Below are positions 1-7,026 of a stretch of DNA of 64,000 nt, piece after piece. Below the pieces are notes generated by a model. That model was given only the letters and a program-made list of their open reading frames with translations, was not told where the DNA came from and searched no databases. The first letter of the stretch is position 1, and every line of letters starts with the position of its first letter. Both the position numbers and the translations under genes were made by a program. Source of the DNA: Mycobacterium intracellulare ATCC 13950 (GTDB taxonomy: Bacteria; Actinomycetota; Actinomycetes; Mycobacteriales; Mycobacteriaceae); assembly GCF_000277125.1 (NCBI RefSeq), contig NC_016946.1:1798001-1862000 (forward strand), in the 5' to 3' direction.

Positions 1-291
1 GACGTTGTTGTCGATGATGTCGTTGGTGTCGAAACTGCGCAGCCTCGCCCAATAACAGCCGTATTTGCCGCCATCGGTCCGATAGGTGCCCGCCGCGATG
101 TCCTTGTTGACGATGTAAGTGCCGTTGGCCTCGATGGACGTCTTCGGGCCCGGTGGGGGCGGCGGGGCGACGGTCTTCGTCACCGTTTTGGTCTCAGCCG
201 GCGGCGTCGATATGACCGTCGTCGACGTGTGGCTCGAACCACCGCAGCCCGCGAGGAACAGCGCGGCGGCCGCGATGGCCGTTCGCATCAT
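1..291 (-). CDS. Partial gene for a secreted lipoprotein (3' end outside window)
   Basis: The frame runs off the left edge, so only the first 97 codons are visible. The product begins with a short signal peptide ending in a lipobox, LAGC, with Cys16 as the predicted lipid-modified residue. A Thr/Pro-rich linker with a run of prolines follows (about residues 20-50). After it comes a segment containing GTYIVNKDIAAGTYR and a CYW triplet, a pattern I associate with small actinobacterial surface proteins of unknown function. The start is either of two adjacent ATG codons (291 or 288); an in-frame GTG at 318 would add nine residues and is also possible. The gene lies downstream of tRNA-His on the same strand, separated by a terminator. 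I do not recognise a specific orthologue and assign no function beyond outer cell-envelope location. Confidence 0.7.
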   Translation of the reverse strand, partial: MMRTAIAAAALFLAGCGGSSHTSTTVISTPPAETKTVTKTVAPPPPPGPKTSIEANGTYIVNKDIAAGTYRTDGGKYGCYWARLRSFDTNDIIDNNV

Positions 292-366
292 GGGCGAGGC
301 AAGACGTTGTCGATTCACTGCATTCCACTCACCGGTGCAACAGCGGTGCGCGGAGTCGCTACCACC

Positions 367-400
367 GTAAAAGGTCAGGGAGCGGCGATGCTCCCTGACC
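367..400 (-). terminator. Intrinsic terminator behind tRNA-His
   Basis: Read on the minus strand, an 11-bp perfect stem (GGTCAGGGAGC / GCTCCCTGACC, 373-383 with 390-400) with a six-base loop is followed directly by TTTTAC. It begins three bases past the encoded CCA end of tRNA-His, so it should end that transcript before the lipoprotein gene. Confidence 0.85.
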
Positions 401-402
401 AA

Positions 403-479
403 TGGGGTGAGTGACGGGACTCGAACCCGCGACATTCAGGATCACAACCTGACGCTCTACCAACTGAACTACACCCACC
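403..479 (-). tRNA. hisT: tRNA-His (GTG), with encoded G-1 and CCA
   Basis: The minus strand folds as a cloverleaf. The acceptor arm GTGGGTG pairs with CACTCAC (one G-U pair), the anticodon loop reads TTGTGAT with anticodon GTG, and the T loop is TTCGAGT. An extra G at 479 faces C73, the histidine-specific G-1:C73 identity pair. The CCA tail is encoded (403-405). Its position next to orn matches the M. tuberculosis arrangement. Confidence 0.95.
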
Positions 480-527
480 ATGGCTGTGTGCCGACCCGCA
501 GGCCTGCACGAGCAGCGACTGTAGATA

Positions 528-1175
528 CTAGCGGCTCGTCGGCGCGCTGGCCGAATCGCTTGGTCCCGGTGCGTCTCGTCCACCGTCAAGGGAGGTGACC
601 ACCGCCTCGATTTCGCTGGTAGACGGGCCCGGTGGGGAGACGAACGCGGTGCGCCGATAGAACTGCAATTCGCGGATCGACTCATGGATGTCGGCCAGTG
701 CGCGGTGGGCGAGCCCCTTGGTGGGCTGGCCGAAGTAGATCCGCGGATACCAGCGGCGGCAGAGTTCTTTGATCGAGCTCACATCGATCATGCGGTAGTG
801 CAGGTACGTGTCCAGCGCCGGCATGTCGCGCACGATGAACGCGCGATCGGTGGCGATCGAGTTTCCTGCCAGCGGCGCCGTCTTGGGTTGCTTGACGTGT
901 TGGCCGATGTAGTCCAGCACCATCGCCTCGGCAGTCGCCAGGTCGACGGCGGACGCCCGCACCTCGTCGATCAACCCGGAGCGCGAATGCATTTCGGTCA
1001 CCACGTCACCCATCGCCGAGAGGGCGGCGTCGTCGGCGTGGATCACCACGTCCACACCGTCGCCGAGGATGTTCAGATCGGCGTCGGTGACCAGGGCCGC
1101 GATCTCGATCAGCTTGTCCGAACCGAGATCGAGTCCGGTCATCTCGCAGTCGATCCACACCAATTCGTCACGCAC
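528..1175 (-). CDS. orn: Oligoribonuclease
   Basis: The 215-residue product is a DEDD-family 3'-5' exonuclease that degrades the 2-5 nt end products of RNA decay and, in other bacteria, pGpG from cyclic-di-GMP turnover. Motif ExoI is seen as [11 protein letters not shown] near the N-terminus, then [10 protein letters not shown] (ExoII) and [11 protein letters not shown] (ExoIII), so the metal-binding acidic residues and catalytic His are present. Length matches the mycobacterial family. The frame stays open upstream to 1343, but the start is set at GTG 1175 because conserved sequence begins there ([13 protein letters not shown]); the upstream extension is repeat-derived and compositionally odd. 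The gene is transcribed towards tRNA-His and divergently from the HerA-like ATPase. Confidence 0.93.
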   Translation of the reverse strand: MRDELVWIDCEMTGLDLGSDKLIEIAALVTDADLNILGDGVDVVIHADDAALSAMGDVVTEMHSRSGLIDEVRASAVDLATAEAMVLDYIGQHVKQPKTAPLAGNSIATDRAFIVRDMPALDTYLHYRMIDVSSIKELCRRWYPRIYFGQPTKGLAHRALADIHESIRELQFYRRTAFVSPPGPSTSEIEAVVTSLDGGRDAPGPSDSASAPTSR

Positions 1176-1188
1176 AGCGCTCAGACTA

Positions 1189-1286
1189 GTGGCGATCGCA
1201 AGCGCGGCGGAGCCGGGCGCGGCGGGTCGCCACCATCGGACTCGTGGCGATCGCAAGCGCGGCGGAGCCGGGCGCGGCGGGTCGCC
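1189..1286. repeat. Two 43-bp direct repeats between orn and the HerA-like gene
   Basis: Positions 1189-1231 and 1244-1286 are identical over 43 bases (from GTGGCGATCGCAAGCG to GGCGGGTCGCC), with a 12-base spacer. Each copy starts with TGGCGA and ends close to its complement TCGCCA, so each can also fold on itself. The repeats sit in the divergent promoter region of orn and the downstream ATPase. Confidence 0.85.
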
Positions 1287-1376
1287 GTTGGGCCTCGCCC
1301 CCGGATCCGCCCGAGAAGTAGGGTGAGCGTTGTCGAACTGCATGCCGAATCACTGGGGAAGAGGGGGCGCAGCACG

Positions 1377-2945
1377 ATGAGCACCGATTCAGCGGCAACG
1401 CCGGCGAGCCGGATCGCGGACGGCTACGCCGTCGACGGCCAGGCACTGGAATTGGGCACCGTCGTGGTCGACGGCGCCGCCGATCCGACGGCGCAGATCC
1501 GCATTCCGCTGGCGACCGTGAACAGGCACGGGCTGGTGGCCGGCGCCACCGGAACCGGCAAGACCAAGACGCTGCAGCTGATCGCCGAACAGCTCAGCGC
1601 CGCGGGTGTACCCGTGCTGATGGCCGACGTGAAGGGCGACCTGTCCGGGTTGTCCGCACCGGGGAAGGGCGACGACAAAACCGCCGCGCGTGCCCGCGAC
1701 ACGGGAGACGACTGGACTCCGACGGGCTTCCCGGTTGAGTTCCTGTCGCTGGGCACCGGTGGGCTCGGCGTGCCGGTTCGGGCCACCGTCGACAGCTTCG
1801 GCCCGGTTCTGCTGTCAAAGGTGTTGGGGCTCAACGCCACTCAAGAGTCCACCCTGGGCCTGATCTTCCACTGGGCCAAGGAATCGAATTACCAGCTGGT
1901 CACCCTGGCCAACCTGCGTGATGCCATCACTCACCTGACCAGCGACGAGGGCAAGGCCGACCTGAAATCCCTTGGCGGTGTGTCGTCCACGACGGCCGGC
2001 GTCATCCTGCGCGCGCTGGTGAACCTCGAGGGCGAGGGCGGCGACACGTTCTTCGGCGAGCCGAAGCTCGACCCGAACGACCTGCTGCGCGTCGAGGGCG
2101 GCCGCGGCATCATCTCGCTGCTGGAGTTCGGCGGACAGTCGTTGCGCCCGGTCATCTTCTCCACCTTCCTGATGTGGTTGCTGGCCGACCTGTTCACCGT
2201 CCTGGACGAGGTCGGCGACATCGACAAGCCCAAGCTGGTCTTCTTCTTCGACGAGGCGCACCTGTTGTTCGCCGATGCGTCCAAGGCCTTCCTCGAGCAG
2301 GTCGAGCAGACCGTCAAGCTGATCCGCTCGAAGGGCGTCGGGGTGTTTTTCTGCACCCAGTTGCCCACCGACCTGCCAAACGACGTGCTGTCCCAGTTGG
2401 GCGCGCGGATTCAGCACGCGCTGCGGGCGTTCACGCCCGACGACCAGAAGGCCCTGTCCAAGACCGTGCGCACCTACCCGAAAACCGATGTCTACGACCT
2501 GGAGTCGGCGTTGACGTCGCTCGGGATCGGCGAGGCCGTCGTGACCGTGCTCTCCGAGAAGGGCTCGCCCACCCCCGTCGCGTGGACCCGCATGCGGGTG
2601 CCCCGCTCGCTGATGGCGTCGATCGGCAACGAGGCCATCGGGGCCGCGGCCAAAGACAGTCCGCTGCAGGAAAAGTATGGCCACACGGCTGAGCCCCCGG
2701 CGCGACCCCAGCCGTCCCCCCAGGATCCGCAGGCGCCCCAAGCCCAGTCCGACTACCCGCCCGTCCCCTCGAACGAACCCGTCCCGCCGATGCCGGAGCC
2801 GGCGGAACCCAAGGGGGAAAAGGGGCCGTCGATGTGGGAGGAAGTGCTGCAGAACCCGACGGTGAAAAGCGGCATCAACACGGCGATACGCGAAGCGGTG
2901 AGAAGCATTTTCGGTGGCACCGGCGGTCGCCGCCGCCGGAAGTAG
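1377..2945 (+). CDS. HerA-like (DUF853) P-loop ATPase
   Basis: The 522-residue protein is the orthologue of M. tuberculosis Rv2510c, a DUF853 family member related to the HerA/FtsK helicase-translocase ATPases. A Walker A motif (GATGTGKT, residues 56-63) follows the N-terminal beta region, and a Walker B follows as LVFFFDEAH (Asp292/Glu293). A Pro-rich linker (about residues 435-485) precedes a short conserved C-terminal helix ending in GGRRRRK. The ATG at 1377 fits the ortholog's N-terminus; the open frame reaches upstream to 684 but crosses repeats and the antisense of orn. The cellular role is unproven; the family is often annotated as DNA-handling or inner-membrane ATPases by homology only. 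It is monocistronic and divergent from orn. Confidence 0.85.
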   Translation: MSTDSAATPASRIADGYAVDGQALELGTVVVDGAADPTAQIRIPLATVNRHGLVAGATGTGKTKTLQLIAEQLSAAGVPVLMADVKGDLSGLSAPGKGDDKTAARARDTGDDWTPTGFPVEFLSLGTGGLGVPVRATVDSFGPVLLSKVLGLNATQESTLGLIFHWAKESNYQLVTLANLRDAITHLTSDEGKADLKSLGGVSSTTAGVILRALVNLEGEGGDTFFGEPKLDPNDLLRVEGGRGIISLLEFGGQSLRPVIFSTFLMWLLADLFTVLDEVGDIDKPKLVFFFDEAHLLFADASKAFLEQVEQTVKLIRSKGVGVFFCTQLPTDLPNDVLSQLGARIQHALRAFTPDDQKALSKTVRTYPKTDVYDLESALTSLGIGEAVVTVLSEKGSPTPVAWTRMRVPRSLMASIGNEAIGAAAKDSPLQEKYGHTAEPPARPQPSPQDPQAPQAQSDYPPVPSNEPVPPMPEPAEPKGEKGPSMWEEVLQNPTVKSGINTAIREAVRSIFGGTGGRRRRK

Positions 2946-3022
2946 TGGGGTGCCTCCGTCGCCGTCGATCGCGGGCGTAACGCCACGGCGAAGAATCGCG
3001 CGCAAAACCGCCGCTGCGTTAC

Positions 3023-3094
3023 GACCGTGAGCGGAGGGGCCGGCCCGAACCGTGAGCGGAGGGCCAGCACGACCGTGAGAGGAGGGCTGCCCAA
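3023..3094. repeat. Three tandem ~24-bp units in the 3' intergenic region
   Basis: The block CCGTGAGCGGAGGG recurs at about 3025 and 3050, and as CCGTGAGAGGAGGG at 3073, with unit spacing of 25 and 23 bases. It lies between the convergent HerA-like gene and cmrA, close to the cmrA stop codon. No reading frame or strong hairpin explains it. Confidence 0.75.
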
Positions 3095-3106
3095 CCCGCC
3101 CCGCGC

Positions 3107-3913
3107 TTAGCCGCCGCCGAGCTTTTTGTAGAACGCGCCCACGATGGGCGCCACGATGGCGCGCGGGGCGTACCCGCTCGCCACCGACATGGCCTTGGAC
3201 GTCAGGCCGGGAACGACGCGCATTTTGTTGCGGTCCAACGCATCCAGCGACACCCGGGCGGTGTGCTCCGTCGAGATCCACAGGAAGTCCGGCACCAGCC
3301 GCTCCACGATCGACGCTTCGGTGTCGGCGGGCAGGTCGGTGCGCACCGGGCCGGGGGCGAGCAGCGTCACGTTGACCCCCGACCCGCGCAACTCGCCGCG
3401 CAGCGATTCGGTGAAGGTATTCACGAACGCCTTGGTGGCGGCGTAGGTGGCGTTGTAGGGGATCGGCGAATTGCCCGCGGCCGAACCGGAAATGAGGATG
3501 CCCCCGGCCCTGCGTTCGACCATGCCGGGCAGCACCGCCAACGTAAGGTCATGCACCCCTAGGACATTCAGCTGCAATTGGGCCTTCTCGCCGGCCGGAT
3601 CGAGCGTCGCCACCGGACCGAACGTCGCGGTGCCCGCATTGGCGCACAGGATCGAGATGGGGCGGGCGGCCAGCTCGTCGCACAGTTTCGCGCGGTCGCC
3701 CGGGTCGGCCAGGTCGGCGGGTCGCACGTCGACGGTGACGTGATACTGGTCGCTCAGGCGGGCGGCCAGATTCTTCAGCAGGTCCTCGCGTCGCGCGGTG
3801 ACGATCAGATTGTGTCCGCGGGCGGCGAGTTCGGTGGCCAGCGCTTCACCGATGTTCTGCGAAGCTCCGGTGACAACTGCGCGCGCCTCGGGGCTTGGAG
3901 CGGGTACCGGCAT
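3107..3913 (-). CDS. cmrA: Short-chain reductase of mycolic acid biosynthesis
   Basis: The 268-residue protein is a classical short-chain dehydrogenase/reductase orthologous to Rv2509 and to corynebacterial CmrA, which reduces the beta-keto intermediate of mycolate condensation (made by Pks13) to the mature beta-hydroxy mycolic motif. The NADP-binding motif TGASQNIG is at residues 15-22, NAG at 92-94, a Ser at 142/144, and the catalytic pair Tyr157-Lys161 (YAATK). Length equals the M. tuberculosis protein. It acts on the cytoplasmic side before mycolates are exported. It is monocistronic here and converges on the HerA-like gene. The ATG at 3913 is the only start close to the Rossmann fold. 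Confidence 0.9.
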   Translation of the reverse strand: MPVPAPSPEARAVVTGASQNIGEALATELAARGHNLIVTARREDLLKNLAARLSDQYHVTVDVRPADLADPGDRAKLCDELAARPISILCANAGTATFGPVATLDPAGEKAQLQLNVLGVHDLTLAVLPGMVERRAGGILISGSAAGNSPIPYNATYAATKAFVNTFTESLRGELRGSGVNVTLLAPGPVRTDLPADTEASIVERLVPDFLWISTEHTARVSLDALDRNKMRVVPGLTSKAMSVASGYAPRAIVAPIVGAFYKKLGGG

Positions 3914-3981
3914 GCGCCAATCGTAGACAGCCGACGAAAGGCGATCCGCAGCCGATCGGTGGCGCCGCTAGAGTGCCGGGC

Positions 3982-5322
3982 ATGAGTCAGCCGGAGTTGC
4001 GTTCCGCCGCCCCCGTGCGATCTCGCGTCGTCGCGTGGGCGCTGTGGGACTGCGGCTCGACCGGCCTGAACGCGATCGTGGCCACCTTCGTCTTCGCCGT
4101 GTATCTGACCAGCAGCGTCGGGGTGGGCATCGGGGGCAGCACCACGCCGGCGAGCTGGCTGGGCCGGGCCGCGGCCATCGCCGGGCTGACCGTCGCGATA
4201 TTGGCGCCCGCCGTCGGCGTGTGGGTGGAGTCACCGCATCGCAGGCGGGTCGCCCTGAGCGTGCTGACGGCCGCGGCGGTGACGCTGACCGCCTCGATGT
4301 TCTTCATCCGCGACCGGCCCGGCTACCTGTGGGCCGGCCTGGTGCTGCTGGGGGCGACGGCGGCCTGCGGCGACTTGGCCAGCGTCCCGTACAACGCCAT
4401 GCTGCGCCAGCTTTCGACACCGCAGACCGCCGGCCGGATATCGGGATTCGGCTGGGCGGCGGGCTACGGCGGCAGCGTCCTGCTGTTGCTGGTGATCTAC
4501 ACCGGATTCATCTCGGGATCGGACTCGGGACCGGGCGCGACGCGCGGACTGCTGCGAATTCCCTTGCAGGACGGGCTTTATGTCCGCGAGGCGATGCTGG
4601 TGGCGGCGGCCTGGCTGGCGGTGTTCGCGCTGCCGTTGCTGTTCGTGGCGCAACGGCTGAGCGGGCCGGCCGAGCTGTATCAGCCCACGAGCATGCTGGG
4701 CGGTTACCGCAAGCTGTGGACCGAGGTTTCCGCGGAATGGCGCCGCGACCGCAACCTGGTGTACTTCCTGGTCGCCAGCGCGCTGTTCCGGGATGGGCTG
4801 GCGGCGATCTTCGCGTTCGGCGCGGTGCTCGGCGTCAACGTGTACGGCATCTCCCAGGCGGACGTGCTGATCTTCGGGGTGGCGGCGTGCGTCGTCGCCG
4901 CGGTGGGCGCCGTGCTGGGCGGGTTCGTCGACCACCGGGTCGGATCGAAGCCCGTCATCGTGGCCTCGCTGGCCGCGATCATCACCCTGGGACTGACCCT
5001 GATGGCGTCGGCGGGCCCGGCGGCCTTCTGGGTGTGCGGGCTGCTGCTGTGCATGTTCATCGGGCCGACGCAGTCGTCGTCGCGCGCCCTGCTGCTGCAG
5101 ATGGCCAAACACGGCCGGGAAGGCGTCGCGTTCGGCCTCTACACCATGACCGGGCGGGCGGTGGCGTTCCTGGCGCCGTGGCTGTTCTCGGTGTTCGTCG
5201 ACGTGTTCGGCGCCGTGCGCGCCGGCCTGGGCGGGATTTCGCTGGTCTTGATCGCCGGGTTGGTGGCGATGCTGGTGGTCCGCGTCCCGCAGCGCGGGGT
5301 CCCGGTCACCGAAGCCGTGTGA
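3982..5322 (+). CDS. Major facilitator superfamily transporter (Rv2508c-like)
   Basis: The 446-residue protein is an integral membrane protein with alternating hydrophobic segments across its whole length, consistent with 12 helices. It matches the length and place of M. tuberculosis Rv2508c. The N-terminus (MSQPELRSAAPVRSRVVAWA) leads into a helix with WDCGSTGLNAIVATFVF, resembling the UMF1/ATG22-like branch of the MFS, whose bacterial members have no firmly known substrate. A later loop carries DHRVGSKP, the MFS loop signature. ATG 3982 is chosen because it matches the family N-terminus. The gene is convergent with the MmpS-like gene, with only 21 bases between the stops. Substrate unknown. 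Confidence 0.8.
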   Translation: MSQPELRSAAPVRSRVVAWALWDCGSTGLNAIVATFVFAVYLTSSVGVGIGGSTTPASWLGRAAAIAGLTVAILAPAVGVWVESPHRRRVALSVLTAAAVTLTASMFFIRDRPGYLWAGLVLLGATAACGDLASVPYNAMLRQLSTPQTAGRISGFGWAAGYGGSVLLLLVIYTGFISGSDSGPGATRGLLRIPLQDGLYVREAMLVAAAWLAVFALPLLFVAQRLSGPAELYQPTSMLGGYRKLWTEVSAEWRRDRNLVYFLVASALFRDGLAAIFAFGAVLGVNVYGISQADVLIFGVAACVVAAVGAVLGGFVDHRVGSKPVIVASLAAIITLGLTLMASAGPAAFWVCGLLLCMFIGPTQSSSRALLLQMAKHGREGVAFGLYTMTGRAVAFLAPWLFSVFVDVFGAVRAGLGGISLVLIAGLVAMLVVRVPQRGVPVTEAV

Positions 5323-5343
5323 CGGGTTCGCCTCGAGCGGGCC

Positions 5344-6117
5344 TCAGCCCCGAGCGTCGCAGATCGTCAGCCCCCCGCCGACGCGCTTGCTCACCTGAAC
5401 CCCGTTGACGGTGACGGTGCAGGTGACGCTGTGCCCGATGTTGACGATCGTGACGTTGGCCGGGTGCGCGGCCGACTTCGCCAGGCTGACCTGCTTGCTC
5501 CACGGCAGCTCGACGTTGAATTCGGTCTGGATGAGGTCGCCGGTGTCGATGTACATGATGCTGATCGCGCGGCCTTCGCCCGTGACGGTGTAGACGACGT
5601 CTTGCATTGCCGCCGGACCCGTCGTCGAGGTGGGCAGCTCGGGGCCGCTCGTCGGGGGTATCGGCGCCGGGATGAGGGTCGGCGACTTACGCGCCGACGG
5701 GGTCGGGCTCTCCGGCGTCGTTTCTGGCATCGCCGGCAACGGCGGAACGGCGGTCTGGGTCTTGATCGCGTCGTTGGCGAGCGCCAGCGCAATCACCAAG
5801 GCGACGACCAGCAGCACCGCGGCACCGGCGGCGATCCACAGCCAGCGCGGCGATTTCGGCCCCTCGGGGGGTGGGGGAGCCATGCCCCGCGAGTGCGGGT
5901 CGTCCGACGGCGGCAGGTCTTGCTGCCAATACGCCGGTAACCGCTTTGTCGTGTTCGTCTCGTTGGCGGTGGCCGCCCAGGGCGGCATCGTCCCGCCATA
6001 GGTGGGCGCGTACGGCGTCTGATCGGCGTACGCGGGGTCGGCGGGCGGCGCGTACCCGCGCTGTTGCGGCCCCGGTAGCGATGGACTAAACCGCTCGGTG
6101 GGACGTGAATCGTTCAT
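5344..6117 (-). CDS. Proline-rich membrane protein with an MmpS-like domain
   Basis: The 257-residue product has a Pro/Tyr/Thr-rich cytoplasmic head (residues 1-90), a single hydrophobic helix (about 92-114, WLWIAAGAAVLLVVALVIAL), a Pro/Ser/Thr linker, and a C-terminal exported domain. That domain (about 175-257) contains VVYTVTGEGRAISIMYIDTG, ELPWSK and a terminal C-x-C-like pair of cysteines, resembling the MmpS accessory-protein fold. It corresponds to Rv2507. Unlike mmpS genes, it has no mmpL partner beside it. ATG 6117 follows a purine-rich GAGGTG; the frame remains open to 6171, so a slightly longer form cannot be excluded. It is transcribed away from bkaR and ends 21 bp from the MFS gene. 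Function unknown. Confidence 0.75.
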   Translation of the reverse strand: MNDSRPTERFSPSLPGPQQRGYAPPADPAYADQTPYAPTYGGTMPPWAATANETNTTKRLPAYWQQDLPPSDDPHSRGMAPPPPEGPKSPRWLWIAAGAAVLLVVALVIALALANDAIKTQTAVPPLPAMPETTPESPTPSARKSPTLIPAPIPPTSGPELPTSTTGPAAMQDVVYTVTGEGRAISIMYIDTGDLIQTEFNVELPWSKQVSLAKSAAHPANVTIVNIGHSVTCTVTVNGVQVSKRVGGGLTICDARG

Positions 6118-6186
6118 GTCCACCTCATGGCTTGCAGGGTACCTGTGCGGGGCGCTGAAGCGCTTACTCACCTTGTGGCGGGGAGC

Positions 6187-6843
6187 TCAGGGGCACTGGT
6201 TTCCGGCCTCGAGCGCGGCGATCGTCATCGCCCGCATGACTGCGCGCGATCGTGCGGCGCGCGCGCCCTTGCTGCGCGACGTATCGGGGGATTTCATGCT
6301 GTGCGGCGTCGAATTCAGCAGGCCGAACACGGCGTGCGCGGTCAGCCGGGCGTCGGTCTCGGCCAGCTCGGGGTTCAGTTCGCGCAGGACCCCGACCCAG
6401 ACCTCGACGTATTGACGCTGCGCCTTGCGCACCTGCTTCTCGGCCGCCCCGGGCAGGTACGCCAGGTCGCGGTCCTGGATGCGGATCAGGTCGGGTTCGG
6501 TCAGGGCGAAGTCGAGGTGGAAGTCGATCAGGCCGTCCAGCGCGGCGGAAGCATCGGAGTTTCGGGCGCGCACCTGCCGGGCGCCGGCGAGCAGCCGGGT
6601 GCTGATGCCCACCAGCAATTCGACCAGAAGCGATTCCTTATTGGGGAAATGCCGGTAGATGGCGGGACCGCTGACGCCGGCCGCGGCGCCGATGTCCTCC
6701 AGTCGGACCGCGAGAAATCCGCGCTCGGCGAACAGCCGCTCGGCGGCGGACAGCAATTGTAGGCGGCGGTCGGATTTCAACTGGCTCCGACGATTTGGGG
6801 CCTCAGCGCCAGCGGCGTGGCCGTCGGAGGTAGACGTTGTCAT
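6187..6843 (-). CDS. bkaR: TetR-family repressor of branched-chain keto-acid catabolism
   Basis: The 218-residue protein has an N-terminal TetR helix-turn-helix (about residues 25-70: RLFAERGFLAVRLEDIGAAAGVSGPAIYRHFPNKESLL) followed by a helical ligand domain. Position and sequence match M. tuberculosis Rv2506, the repressor called BkaR that controls the adjacent branched-chain keto-acid operon. The ATG at 6843 has a good ribosome site (GGAGG). The gene is divergent from accD1, and the 183-bp space between them carries two palindromes, one close to each gene, so autoregulation as well as control of the accD1 operon is likely. The effector is unknown; acyl-CoA thioesters of the pathway are a natural guess (inference). 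Confidence 0.88.
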   Translation of the reverse strand: MTTSTSDGHAAGAEAPNRRSQLKSDRRLQLLSAAERLFAERGFLAVRLEDIGAAAGVSGPAIYRHFPNKESLLVELLVGISTRLLAGARQVRARNSDASAALDGLIDFHLDFALTEPDLIRIQDRDLAYLPGAAEKQVRKAQRQYVEVWVGVLRELNPELAETDARLTAHAVFGLLNSTPHSMKSPDTSRSKGARAARSRAVMRAMTIAALEAGNQCP

Positions 6844-6881
6844 GACGGACCTCCGTGTGGTGAATCGTCACCAACGTAGCA

Positions 6882-6903
6882 CGAGTTATTCGCTATTAAC
6901 TCG
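6882..6903. promoter_or_regulatory. Probable BkaR operator 1 (bkaR-proximal)
   Basis: Arms CGAGTTA and TAACTCG form a 7-bp inverted repeat around an eight-base AT-rich centre. It lies 38 bp upstream of the bkaR start, where it would cover the bkaR promoter. The GAGTTA half-sites are the same as in the second palindrome at 6967-6986. Confidence 0.7.
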
Positions 6904-6949
6904 CGTTATTCGCCGGGGACGGTGCCCCCTGGACCGGCAACGCCGGCAA

Positions 6950-6958
6950 TGGTATTCT
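6950..6958 (+). promoter_or_regulatory. Candidate extended -10 promoter of the accD1 operon
   Basis: TGG-TATTCT (-10 hexamer 6953-6958) is an extended -10 element. A start about seven bases further on would fall at the left edge of the palindrome 6967-6986, so a repressor bound there would block initiation or early elongation. No good -35 is visible. This is inferred from sequence only. Confidence 0.45.
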
Positions 6959-6966
6959 CAGGCCCC

Positions 6967-6986
6967 GAGTTAATGATCATTAACTC
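6967..6986. promoter_or_regulatory. Probable BkaR operator 2 (accD1-proximal), perfect palindrome
   Basis: GAGTTAATGATCATTAACTC is a perfect 20-bp palindrome, 40 bp upstream of the accD1 start. It shares the GAGTTA/TAACTC half-sites with operator 1. TetR-family dimers bind such sites, and the neighbouring repressor gene makes BkaR the obvious ligand. Confidence 0.78.
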
Positions 6987-7026
6987 AAAAGCTGGACCGC
7001 CCGACGGCAAGGAGGCTGCTGCGGCG

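Noticed and set aside
684..1376. N-terminal extension of the HerA-like frame across orn
   Set aside because: It is antisense to the conserved orn gene and crosses a duplicated repeat; the conserved protein begins at ATG 1377.
1815..3281. Minus-strand frame of 488 codons opposite the HerA-like ATPase
   Set aside because: It is a shadow of the ATPase gene and runs into the repeat block and cmrA; no family motif or start signal.
4035..5408. Plus-strand frame of 457 codons overlapping the MFS gene
   Set aside because: Out of phase with the transporter; Arg/Gly/Ala-rich with no membrane helices or motifs, whereas the other frame has both.
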